Below are positions 50,980 to 59,517 of a DNA stretch of 64,000 nucleotides, one piece after another. The notes under the pieces were generated by a model that was given only the letters and a program-made list of their open reading frames with translations, was not told the DNA's origin and did no database searches. Numbering within the stretch: the stretch's first letter is position 1; each line of letters opens with the position of its first letter. A program made the position numbers and the translations under genes. Source of the stretch: CAG-452 sp045531335 (GTDB lineage: Bacteria > Bacillota > Clostridia > TANB77 > CAG-508); the NCBI GenBank assembly GCA_045531335.1, contig JAZSDU010000053.1, positions 16,001 to 80,000 on the forward strand. Direction: 5' to 3'.

Positions 50980-53900
50980 ATGTTAAAAACTGTTGATATT
51001 GAATGTAAACTAATACAAATAGAGTCTGGTCTATTTCAAAAAATTTGCAATGAAATGATGTGCAAATTGGGATATACCCCGTATGACTATATGGGTTCAC
51101 AAAAAGGAACATACAAAACAAAATTAGGAACGCCTGATTCAGTTTTTTTGGATTCAAAGAAGAAATATGTATATATTGAATATACTACACAAACAGATAA
51201 ACTAAATAAAAAGATAAAGGATGACGTGCAAAAATGCTTAGAAAAAATAGAGAATAATATAAATTTAAAAGGTAAAATATCTAAAATCATATTTATGCAT
51301 AACAACAAAAATCCTGATGAAACCATTACAGAAGAAATAAAAACAATGTGTGGTGATATAGAATTTGAGATATATGGTATAGATTTTATTGCTAATAAAT
51401 TGCAAAATGAGTGTAAACAAATTGCCATTTCTCTTCTTGACTTAAAAGATAATGAAGCTCAAAATATATTATCACTTACTGATGAACAAATTACAAATTT
51501 GGCTACTGAGATATCTAAGCGTCAATTAAATGACTATAAAGATAGTTCTCTTAATGAAGTGAAAAATAAAATAGAAAATTTATATAATGATGCAGTTTCT
51601 ATTATTAACAATGAAGATGCAGTAATCTATATATCAGATAAAAATAAAAATAAACTTAAAACAATATATAATTCGTTAGAAGCTTTTGATTTTTATTATA
51701 AAGATAATACTTCTAATGATGCTTATATATATTATCATAATTTGCTTGTTATATTATCAAGAATAGATAAAGAAAAAGCACTTGATAAATATAGAATTTT
51801 ACCCGATTTTGTTAAAGATGATTTTAAAACAGAGCACTTCTATACAATGATTTTAATTGATAATAATCTTTTGAAAGATGCAGAAGTAATATTAAATGAA
51901 TTATATTATAAAAAAGCTTATAAACCGGCATTTGAAAGTTTAGTACTATGTTATTTTTTAGAAGAGAATTATGACAAAGTTATTGAGATGCTTAAAAATC
52001 TAAAAAAAGAAGAATTTGATAGATATGGATACTTAGCTGCAATGTTTTTAATATCGAAAAATTATAAGAGTAAACTTAGCGAAAACGATATAATGAAATT
52101 AAATAATAGTAAGTTTAAAGGTATGCCATTATATTATTCATGCACAGCCAAAATGCTATACGATTTAGATAAAAGAAAAAATAAGTATAAAGAACAATTT
52201 AAAAAAGGAATTAATCTATTAAATCATAGTGATGTAATAACTATCAATACAATGTGCATGGAATCTATAGGATTAAAATTAGAAGAAGAGATGATAAAAT
52301 ATCTTTTAAGCAATAAATTAACCCTTCTTCTAAAAATTAGGTTAATAAATTTATTAATATCAAAAGATAAATTAAAAAAAGTAGAATTAGAAAAAATAAT
52401 TGAATTAAAAGATGAAATTGATGAAACAGAATTTGATAGCAATTATATTGATGGTAAGATTTTAGAAATTAAAGGAAAAGAACTAGCAGCCATTTCGAAA
52501 TATAAAGAGTCATTTCTGAAAAAAGAAACAATATCTTCTGCATATAAATATATAAATTTGTCAATAAAAAATAAAAGTAGTATAGATAATGAGGTTTTAA
52601 GCAAATTGAGTACAAGAAATGATTTGAATAGTACTATGCTAATAGTTGAAGCTTATAAGCATATAGGAAATTATGAAGAAGCTATAAAAAACTCATACAA
52701 AACATTATATTTAGTAAATAATAATTATTCAACAACTAATGTTTTTAAACAATTTTTTGGTTGCATTTTGATTTATGGCAATAAAATACATAGAGAAATT
52801 AATTATGTTTGTAAGGATGTAGTAGTTGTTTTATCATCAAAAGGTTTAAAAAAAGATAAAATAGTTGTTTTAGAAGATGATGAATTTTATAATGAATCAA
52901 ATAAAATATTGAATGTTGAAATAATTAGAACATATAGTGAATTAGGATCTGAGCTTATTAATCATAAGGTTAATGAAACTATTGAGTTAAACAATGAAAC
53001 ATACACTATAAAAGATATTAAAGATAAATATACATATTTTTACAATGTATGTTTTAAATATGTAAAAACAAGCAAACATATTGAATTTTTTACGAGTACT
53101 GAAGAAAATTCAGAAGATGCAATAGAGCAAATAAAAAATAGAATGTACGAAATTGATGAAAGTGTTAATAAGAGACTTGATATATACCAAGAAAGTAAAA
53201 ATATTCCTCTCAGTGCATTGATTGATTCTGAAAAGTCCGTAGATGGATATTCTAAATTGATTAATACATTATTAGGTGATAAAAAACGACCTTTATATGC
53301 TGGAGAAACTATAGATATTGATTTGAGTTATGGATTTGTACTTGATATAACATCATTAATAATACTTGTAATATTTGATAAGCTTAATGTTTTTACTGAA
53401 GAATTATGTGAAAAAGTATATATAACTACATCTTTAAAAAATAAATTTCAGTATTTTTATGAATCGCTTATTAGAAAACAAGGTGAAGTTGAAAGTTCAT
53501 TAGGAGTTGTAAATGATAACGATAATAGAAAACTATCATTATCAGAAATTCCAGTTAATGATATGATTAAACTATGGAAAGAAGTAAATAAATGCATTAA
53601 TAGATTTAATGTTGTTGATATAGAATCAGAAAAGGATGAAATATTAAATGATACTACTATAGGTTTTTTAGATAAAACACAATTTGATTTAATAGAATTA
53701 GCAAAAGTAAAAGGATTACCATTTGTTTGCGATGACCTTCTTATCAGAAAACTTAGCAATTCATACAATATTAAACACACTAATTCGTTGAAATTAGTTG
53801 AAGACCATTATTCAAATAATTATAAAGAGTTTTTAAATATTATAAAGCAATATGCAAAATGCAATTATATATATTCACTTTATGAAGAGAAACTGTCAAA

Positions 53901-54174
53901 TTTATTTAAATATTTATACAAAAATTATACAGAAGAAACTAAAAAAGAAGTTGAGGAAGTTATTAGTAGTATCTTAGAGAATAAAACTGGCTTTGATTAT
54001 TATGTTCATATATTTATAAATATAATATCAAATCTTAAGAATATTCAATATGTTAATATTTTTGATTGTGTATATGAAAATCTAGCAGTTACCTTTATTA
54101 TTAATACATTAAAAAGTAATATCTTAAGTAGTTGTCAAAAATTTGGAATAGATTCAAAACAATACAATTTATAA
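50980..54174 (+). CDS. Multidomain candidate nuclease (PD-(D/E)XK-like, TPR-like, GreAB-C-like, PIN-like)
   Basis: This 1064-residue AT-rich protein starts with a possible restriction-like fold: TPDSVFLDSKKKYVYIEYTTQTD near residues 46-68 gives D-x(n)-ExT, followed by predicted alternating strands to about 150. Residues about 150-610 are helical pairs like TPRs (LLKDAEVILNELYYKKAYKPAFESL). Residues about 655-700 (GSELINHKVNETIELNNETYTI) resemble the GreA/GreB C-terminal domain. Residues about 735-940 contain acidic positions and PFVCDDLLIRKLSN, PIN-like. Such fusions are candidate defence or RNA-metabolism proteins. No partner gene is evident. All domain calls are by eye. Confidence 0.65.
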   Translation: MLKTVDIECKLIQIESGLFQKICNEMMCKLGYTPYDYMGSQKGTYKTKLGTPDSVFLDSKKKYVYIEYTTQTDKLNKKIKDDVQKCLEKIENNINLKGKISKIIFMHNNKNPDETITEEIKTMCGDIEFEIYGIDFIANKLQNECKQIAISLLDLKDNEAQNILSLTDEQITNLATEISKRQLNDYKDSSLNEVKNKIENLYNDAVSIINNEDAVIYISDKNKNKLKTIYNSLEAFDFYYKDNTSNDAYIYYHNLLVILSRIDKEKALDKYRILPDFVKDDFKTEHFYTMILIDNNLLKDAEVILNELYYKKAYKPAFESLVLCYFLEENYDKVIEMLKNLKKEEFDRYGYLAAMFLISKNYKSKLSENDIMKLNNSKFKGMPLYYSCTAKMLYDLDKRKNKYKEQFKKGINLLNHSDVITINTMCMESIGLKLEEEMIKYLLSNKLTLLLKIRLINLLISKDKLKKVELEKIIELKDEIDETEFDSNYIDGKILEIKGKELAAISKYKESFLKKETISSAYKYINLSIKNKSSIDNEVLSKLSTRNDLNSTMLIVEAYKHIGNYEEAIKNSYKTLYLVNNNYSTTNVFKQFFGCILIYGNKIHREINYVCKDVVVVLSSKGLKKDKIVVLEDDEFYNESNKILNVEIIRTYSELGSELINHKVNETIELNNETYTIKDIKDKYTYFYNVCFKYVKTSKHIEFFTSTEENSEDAIEQIKNRMYEIDESVNKRLDIYQESKNIPLSALIDSEKSVDGYSKLINTLLGDKKRPLYAGETIDIDLSYGFVLDITSLIILVIFDKLNVFTEELCEKVYITTSLKNKFQYFYESLIRKQGEVESSLGVVNDNDNRKLSLSEIPVNDMIKLWKEVNKCINRFNVVDIESEKDEILNDTTIGFLDKTQFDLIELAKVKGLPFVCDDLLIRKLSNSYNIKHTNSLKLVEDHYSNNYKEFLNIIKQYAKCNYIYSLYEEKLSNLFKYLYKNYTEETKKEVEEVISSILENKTGFDYYVHIFINIISNLKNIQYVNIFDCVYENLAVTFIINTLKSNILSSCQKFGIDSKQYNL

Positions 54175-54220
54175 TATTGAAAAAGGTTGAAAAAAACAAT
54201 AAAACATGATAGAATTATTA

Positions 54221-54260
54221 TGTCAATTCGTTGGTATCCTTTTTAGCGGAATGACACGCG
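54221..54260 (+). promoter_or_regulatory. Leader hairpin of the 54300 gene
   Basis: TGTCAATTCG...CGGAATGACA stem. Its loop GGTATCCTTTTTAG contains TCCTT, complementary to AAGGA of the Shine-Dalgarno before ATG 54300. Confidence 0.5.
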
Positions 54261-54299
54261 ACACTTATTATAAAATAAATATTTTAAGGAGGTTTTGTT

Positions 54300-54707
54300 A
54301 TGACATTTCAGGAAGAAATGCGAAACAAACGAAAATCAGCAATCGAGAGAATTGCAGAAGGTTCAGATTCTCGGTCAGCAGATGAGAAAGCTTCTGAAAT
54401 CATTGAAGATTATCTTCTTCCAATGATTAGGCTGGATATGTTATTTGACCCAAATAGAGAACTCTGGAATGCAGAATTCCATAAAAATTCTGATGGAATT
54501 TGGTGTCATGGTTCTCCGGAAGATAACATCATGATGCCTTTTTCTACTGAAGCATTAAGCGAGGCTACTAAAAAAGCCAACAACTATGGCTTAATCGGTA
54601 TAAATCGATACGAGGAACATGGATACTTCGCTTTTACTCTGCTGTTGGTTGATAAATCTAAAATTGAATCTGTTTATGTGAAAACAAGATTTTTGGATGA
54701 AAATTAA
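54300..54707 (+). CDS. Hypothetical protein, 135 residues
   Basis: Not recognised. The protein is soluble and acidic: a helical N-terminus (QEEMRNKRKSAIERIAEGSDS) and a mixed alpha/beta C-terminal half (WCHGSPEDNIMMPFSTEALSEATKKANNYG). AAGGAGG precedes ATG 54300. Codon use is G/C richer than neighbours, with an in-frame CGG at codon 25 (54372, followed by T). It is one of three adjacent single-gene cassettes (also 55184 and 55805), each with its own structured leader and terminator. Confidence 0.65.
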   Translation: MTFQEEMRNKRKSAIERIAEGSDSRSADEKASEIIEDYLLPMIRLDMLFDPNRELWNAEFHKNSDGIWCHGSPEDNIMMPFSTEALSEATKKANNYGLIGINRYEEHGYFAFTLLLVDKSKIESVYVKTRFLDEN

Positions 54708-54716
54708 CCATTTTGT

Positions 54717-54745
54717 GTGCCCTGTACTTTAACGGTATAGGGCAC
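54717..54745 (+). terminator. Hairpin after the 54300 gene
   Basis: GTGCCCTGTAC-TTTAAC-GGTATAGGGCAC; AT-rich tail, no long T-run. Confidence 0.6.
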
Positions 54746-54836
54746 ATTATCATATTTATAAAAAATTAAGAATAAGCATATACTTTTTAAAAATTTTATG
54801 TTAAAATGTATTTACAGTTGATTAAAGAACGGAATA

Positions 54837-54917
54837 TTGGAGCAGTTTTTCGCAAATAACCACGATAATCGCTCCAAAAAAAGAATCCAAATGCTACACA
54901 ATTGGATTCTTTTTTTG
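54837..54917 (+). other. Orphan leader/attenuator without a gene
   Basis: The 476-base gap 54708-55183 holds no ORF. It contains TTGGAGC...GCTCC (54837-54875), then a strong terminator AAGAATCCAA...TTGGATTCTTTTTTT (54881-54917), and a perfect TGTCAAAA...TTTTGACA hairpin with a C/G-rich loop (54948-54974). This may be a small RNA or the leader of a deleted gene. Confidence 0.5.
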
Positions 54918-55031
54918 TACTATTCACTAATTTTCCTATATATTCTGTGTCAAAATGCCCCGGCCCTTTTGACATAAAAATTAATTATCTTATATGAAAT
55001 AATTGAATATTACGCAAGAATTTACATAACA

Positions 55032-55060
55032 TTGACTTATTTATTTAATTTTGGTATAAT
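55032..55060 (+). promoter_or_regulatory. Promoter of the 55184 gene
   Basis: TTGACT (55032-55037), 17-base spacer, TATAAT (55055-55060). The leader of about 115 bases has CCTTTTAT/AATAAAAGG and GGAG...CTCC hairpins; CTCCTA of the latter can pair with TAGGAG before ATG 55184. Confidence 0.75.
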
Positions 55061-55183
55061 CTTACTGATAAGGGCAAAAGCTCGTATCATATAAAACCTT
55101 TTATTGTAATAAAAGGAGGGATGATGGAATCTCCTATTATTGCACCATGAACACACAACTTTTGAACATTAGGAGGATGTAAC

Positions 55184-55576
55184 ATGAAGGAATTAATTAA
55201 GAGAATATTAATCTTGGCAAAAGCCATATTTTCTGATGAAAAAGAAAAAAACGGAAATCAGAAAATGGGCTTAGCAAATTTATTCACTCGTGAATTTTCC
55301 ATTAAGCAAGAGGATCTTTTCTTACGCATTGGATTTGACTGGTCTGGTCGGCCATATGATGATGACAGGGATTTGTATCGATATAAGCTTATTGTTGATC
55401 CTGAAGATTGGGATTCGAACAAGTGCATACGTCTGATGTATGATATTGAAAAAGATCTCTTCCGTTGCCAGCGCATATATAAAGACTCTGGAGCATCCCG
55501 CAAATATGACAATGAAGCTATGCTTAAGCACATCCATGATGTACTTGAGAGCATTGCAAAAGAACGCGGGATTTAA
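55184..55576 (+). CDS. Hypothetical protein, 130 residues
   Basis: Not recognised. A helical amphipathic N-terminus (KELIKRILILAKAIF) is followed by a compact alpha/beta core (RIGFDWSGRPYDDDRDLYRYKLIVDPEDWD) and a final helix. AGGAGG precedes ATG 55184. G/C-richer codons, with in-frame CGG at 55349 followed by C. A perfect hairpin terminator follows. The long structured leader suggests control at translation. Confidence 0.65.
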   Translation: MKELIKRILILAKAIFSDEKEKNGNQKMGLANLFTREFSIKQEDLFLRIGFDWSGRPYDDDRDLYRYKLIVDPEDWDSNKCIRLMYDIEKDLFRCQRIYKDSGASRKYDNEAMLKHIHDVLESIAKERGI

Positions 55577-55583
55577 ATTGGGA

Positions 55584-55617
55584 AAAGCCTATAACGCTCC
55601 ATCACGTTATAGGCTTT
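55584..55617 (+). terminator. Intrinsic terminator
   Basis: AAAGCCTATAACG-CTCCATCA-CGTTATAGGCTTT, then AATTTT. Confidence 0.85.
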
Positions 55618-55692
55618 AATTTTATAAATCTAGAATTATTTAAAAGCCTTAGTTATTTAATTCATTAGATTAGATTTTAATAAATTATATGC

Positions 55693-55796
55693 TATAATTT
55701 ATTAATCTATAGTACTTTACACAGCAAAGTACAGAAGAAATATTAATCATTTTTTCTGGAGGGGCTGTGTAAAACCTCCAGATAATTTTTAGGAGG
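55693..55796 (+). promoter_or_regulatory. Structured leader with kissing hairpins
   Basis: A -10 TATAAT lies at 55693-55698. Hairpin 1 is GTACTTT-ACACAGC-AAAGTAC (55712-55732). Hairpin 2 is CTGGAGG-loop-CCTCCAG (55756-55781) with loop GGCTGTGTAAAA. The loops ACACAGC and GCTGTGT are perfect 7-base complements. CCTCC of hairpin 2 could instead pair with the ribosome site AGGAGG at 55791-55796. It looks like a riboswitch or regulatory RNA; no known class was recognised. Confidence 0.65.
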
Positions 55797-55804
55797 TTTT
55801 GGTC

Positions 55805-56110
55805 ATGATTATCTTTAGACCGCACAGAAGAATGCTAGATGAAGCCATGGCAGAAGCTAAAGAATTTGACACTGTGGAAGAAATGAAAGAGCACATTGTT
55901 AAACTTTGGCATGAAGGCTGGGGCGGTTCCGAAGAATTGTTTACTGTTGATGACATTGTCATTGATGAAAAATCAGCAGTAAATGATAAAAGAATCGGTT
56001 GGGAAGATTCAATGTATGTCTGTGTAAAACGAATGGGTGAAACAGATTATATGAAGAAGCACGGAATACCTCAGTGTATAGGTATGTGTGCAACTAAATA
56101 TAAGAAATAA
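55805..56110 (+). CDS. Hypothetical protein, 101 residues
   Basis: Not recognised. This small acidic protein has Trp-rich WHEGWGGSEELFTVDDIVIDE in the middle and a Cys-containing C-terminus (GIPQCIGMCATKYKK). ATG 55805 is eight bases after AGGAGG, and a TTG two codons earlier is rejected. G/C-richer codons. It is controlled by the kissing-hairpin leader and ended by a strong terminator. Confidence 0.65.
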   Translation: MIIFRPHRRMLDEAMAEAKEFDTVEEMKEHIVKLWHEGWGGSEELFTVDDIVIDEKSAVNDKRIGWEDSMYVCVKRMGETDYMKKHGIPQCIGMCATKYKK

Positions 56111-56129
56111 ATTTAAGCCCATAAAAACC

Positions 56130-56160
56130 AAAATCGCACGTTTTTTACGTGCGATTTTTC
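56130..56160. terminator. Terminator between convergent genes
   Basis: AAATCGCACGT-TTTTT-ACGTGCGATTTTTCC. Confidence 0.88.
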
Positions 56161-56176
56161 CTTATATAAAATTGTT

Positions 56177-58324
56177 TTATTTTCTAATTGAAACATCTAC
56201 AGTTTCTTTACTTTTTCTTTTAAGATTGACTCTTTTAGTTAGTAAGTCAAGTAAAGTTTCTTTAGAAATACCAAAATCTACTTGAAGGCTTTCAAGTAAT
56301 TCTACTTTGTCCATTCCATTTTCAAATCTTCTTATTAATTCACACATAATTTTTGATTCAGTTGTATCATCTATTGGTAATTCTAATGTTTCTTTTTCAA
56401 TATCAGAAGCATCTAGCAAATCATCTCCTTTAGATTTTACTTTTTCATAAAAATGACTACCACTTATAAATTTATTATTTATTCTTAATCGAACAACTAT
56501 TTTTTCACGCAAAAAAATCTTTAATCTACAAATAATCATATTTATCAATGTTTGGTTATCTTTACAATCGAAAAAGTTTTTTTCTATATCACCACAATTT
56601 TGAAGCATGTATAAGAGTGCTTCAGATTCAAAATCTTCCTTATCTCTTAACAATTTATACCTTTTGCATGTGATTCCAACTAACCTTTTTATAGGCTTGT
56701 CTAATAGGGGATAAATTTTTTCAAAATATTCATTACTCATTATTGTTTTTCCAATATATAATTGATTATGTGTTTCTAATGCATTTGTATAAGCTTCTAT
56801 ATTAGAATTATATCTAAAGTTTCCACTATACACAAAATATTTAATAAAATCTTCTTTACTTATTTCATATTTATTACAAATATTTTCTATTTCATCTTTA
56901 GTATAATATCTATTTTTTTCTATTTTCCCAATTAATTTAACTGCTTCTGCAACTTTATAATCATGTATATATGTTTTAGTACCAGAATATTTTATATTCT
57001 GGTATCTTAAACCTGGAATACCTAATAGGGAAGCAAGTTCAAGCTCAGATATATAACTACATGAAGAATGAATTTCTTGAAATCCTTTATAGTCTATTTC
57101 ATCACCAACGTGAATTTTGCCTGTTTCAAATAATTTCTCAATATAAGATTTGGCTTTTTCTATATTATCATTATATGAAATTTTTGGTTTTTCCTCTTTT
57201 TTTATTCTACTACTAAGAGCGATAGTTGTTGAACCAGGATTAGTTCTTAATCTTTCTATATTACCGTCACTAACTTCAATAATATCGGCAAAAAGAAATA
57301 CTCCAAGATCTTCATATTGTTTAAATAAATTATTAAATTTTATGTAGTCAATTTCTTCACCTATTTTCAATTTACCACTTGCAATAAGTTCAGATACTAT
57401 TTGTTCTTTATCAAAACAATCCTTTAGTATCCTTGCTTTTTTATTATGATTTTTAACCGTATTAAAACTACTACTTGATATATCTAATATATGAGCGAAA
57501 TTGTACTCAGAAATGTTTTCATATCCTTGATATAATTCTAAAAATCTTTGGTAATCACAAAATTCGTAAGGCTTAGCATTTCTTGTACTAATTAAATTTT
57601 CAACAATAAGCATTCTTTCTTCATCAGAAACAACATAAGATTTTTTCTTTTTAGGCATATAGTTTTTTAGTATTTGTAAATTTACTGGGGTTGTTTTAAA
57701 TTTAGAAAAAGTTGATTTTCTAATACCTAAAAGTTTTGCAAAAGCATACTTACTAAAATGATTTATGCTGGGATGCCTTTGTTTTGCTTCTTCATATATT
57801 TTCAAGAACTTACTGTAATTTATTTTATCTCCTGGAACTGTTATGCCTTCTTGAATTAATGATTGTATTATTGTTTCAGAGCTAAACTTACTTTTAAATA
57901 TATGAACTTCATTTCCTTTTCTTAATCTGTATAAGGCGTCATCATTTAATTCTAGAATTCTTCCAAATTTGGATTCTGTGATATCTCCATAGATAGCACA
58001 ATAACTTTTCCTTAAAGTACAAAATTGTTCATAATTTATTCTTTGGCCAGCTTCTAATTTTTTAAGCAAATCTTCTGATATTTCTTTTGAAATCTTTTCT
58101 TCGTGCATAGGAATTAGTTCTTTTAGTATTATTGCATTTTGTCCTTTATTTTTTACATTATTAAAATTACCAGTATTAATTCCAAGCATTTCTGCAAAAT
58201 CATATTCAGATATATGGCTATATCCATTGGAATGTATTTGCTTAAATCTTTTATAATTGATACTTTCACCAATTTTTATTATATTTTTATCTAATAAATC
58301 TTTAATTAATTGTTCTATATTCAT
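56177..58324 (-). CDS. HTH-repeat protein with sigma-like C-terminus
   Basis: This 715-residue AT-rich protein is built from at least six related units of about 70-80 residues. Each runs as an amphipathic helix, GxxINYxxF, a helix, then ISEYDFAEMLGI and FNNVKN, like a helix-turn-helix whose recognition helix varies. Clear copies start near 38, 115, 190, 270, 345 and 435. After residue 560 it changes: KRLVGITCKRYKLLRDKEDFESEALLYML resembles sigma-70 region 2, and the last 60 residues (ESLQVDFGISKETLLDLLTKRVNLKRKS) a region 4-like helix-turn-helix. A DNA-binding regulator is likely. Not assigned to a named family. Confidence 0.6.
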   Translation of the reverse strand: MNIEQLIKDLLDKNIIKIGESINYKRFKQIHSNGYSHISEYDFAEMLGINTGNFNNVKNKGQNAIILKELIPMHEEKISKEISEDLLKKLEAGQRINYEQFCTLRKSYCAIYGDITESKFGRILELNDDALYRLRKGNEVHIFKSKFSSETIIQSLIQEGITVPGDKINYSKFLKIYEEAKQRHPSINHFSKYAFAKLLGIRKSTFSKFKTTPVNLQILKNYMPKKKKSYVVSDEERMLIVENLISTRNAKPYEFCDYQRFLELYQGYENISEYNFAHILDISSSSFNTVKNHNKKARILKDCFDKEQIVSELIASGKLKIGEEIDYIKFNNLFKQYEDLGVFLFADIIEVSDGNIERLRTNPGSTTIALSSRIKKEEKPKISYNDNIEKAKSYIEKLFETGKIHVGDEIDYKGFQEIHSSCSYISELELASLLGIPGLRYQNIKYSGTKTYIHDYKVAEAVKLIGKIEKNRYYTKDEIENICNKYEISKEDFIKYFVYSGNFRYNSNIEAYTNALETHNQLYIGKTIMSNEYFEKIYPLLDKPIKRLVGITCKRYKLLRDKEDFESEALLYMLQNCGDIEKNFFDCKDNQTLINMIICRLKIFLREKIVVRLRINNKFISGSHFYEKVKSKGDDLLDASDIEKETLELPIDDTTESKIMCELIRRFENGMDKVELLESLQVDFGISKETLLDLLTKRVNLKRKSKETVDVSIRK

Positions 58325-58473
58325 AACTTAATTATAATATCACAAATTTACATAAATTTCAACATTGTGTAGTTTTGAATAGCGAAAATAGTAGTTTTTT
58401 GTAAAAAAGTTTAGTATCCGTAATTGCTCAAAAAAATGAATATTAACAAAGAATTCAATAAATACTATATAGT

Positions 58474-59430
58474 ATGAAGAGATTATATTTAATAAAAAAC
58501 CCTGAATTATTTCAAGGTGAGAAGTATATAAAAACAAGTAGAAATTATTTTGAAGGTTGGTATTTTAAGAATACAAATAAAGAAAATGGAATTTCTTTTA
58601 TTCCTGGAATAAATATAAATGGAGAAGAGAAAAAGGCATTTATACAGATTATAACAAGGGATTCTTCATATTTTATAGATTATAACATTAATAATTTTAA
58701 ATTTAATCCTACATCTTTTTATATAAAAATCGGTAATAATATTTTTTCTAAAAATGGAATTCATATTGATATTAATGATAGCATTCAAAAACTTACAGTG
58801 TTTGGAGATATTAAATATTCTAATGCTAAAAACATAGAAACTAATTTTTTAAATCCTAATATAATGGGGCCATTTTCATATATTCCATTTATGGAATGTA
58901 ATCATGCAATACTTAATATGAAAAGTAGGGCAGATGGATTAATAAATATTAACAATAATGAAATGAGGTTTGATAATGATATTGGATATATGGAAAAAGA
59001 TTGGGGATGTTCTTTTCCAAAATCATATATTTGGTGTCAAGGGAATGATTTTCAAAATTCAGATGCTTCATTTATGATTTCAATCGCAAATATTCCTTTT
59101 AAAGTTTTTAATTTCAGAGGTGTTATTTGTAGTTTAATAATAGATAATAAAGAATTTAGATTTGCCACATATAATAATGCTAAATTAATTAAATATGATG
59201 TAAATGACAATTTATTAAATATAATTTTAAAAAAAGGTCATTATTATTTAAGTATAAATGCAAAATATAGTGAGGGACTTAAGCTTTCTGCACCTGTAAA
59301 AGGGAGAATGGAAAAAGATATTTTTGAAAGTATTTCTGCATCAGTCAATGTAATATTAAAAAAGAATAATAAAATTATTTTTTCTGATACTAGTACAAAT
59401 TGTGGATTGGAAATTGTTAATAACAACTAA
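58474..59430 (+). CDS. Tocopherol cyclase-family protein
   Basis: This 318-residue protein has the family signatures RNYFEGWYFKNTNKENGISFIPGI at residue 23, NIMGPFSYIPFMECNHAILNM near 130 and GYMEKDWGCSFPKSYIWCQ near 170. Plant and cyanobacterial members close the chromanol ring; bacterial homologues are probably lipocalin-like enzymes on lipids. No Shine-Dalgarno is visible before ATG 58474; the upstream bases are TACTATATAGT, so leaderless translation is possible. Not operonic. Confidence 0.82.
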   Translation: MKRLYLIKNPELFQGEKYIKTSRNYFEGWYFKNTNKENGISFIPGININGEEKKAFIQIITRDSSYFIDYNINNFKFNPTSFYIKIGNNIFSKNGIHIDINDSIQKLTVFGDIKYSNAKNIETNFLNPNIMGPFSYIPFMECNHAILNMKSRADGLININNNEMRFDNDIGYMEKDWGCSFPKSYIWCQGNDFQNSDASFMISIANIPFKVFNFRGVICSLIIDNKEFRFATYNNAKLIKYDVNDNLLNIILKKGHYYLSINAKYSEGLKLSAPVKGRMEKDIFESISASVNVILKKNNKIIFSDTSTNCGLEIVNNN

Positions 59431-59438
59431 ATTTTAGT

Positions 59439-59475
59439 AAAAAAGAAGCTCATTAAATAAATAAGCTTCTTTTTG
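59439..59475. terminator. Bidirectional terminator
   Basis: AAAAAAGAAGCT...AGCTTCTTTTT between convergent genes. Confidence 0.82.
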
Positions 59476-59517
59476 CGCATTAAGATGATTTTATAATTTA
59501 GTGTAGAATATAAATTT

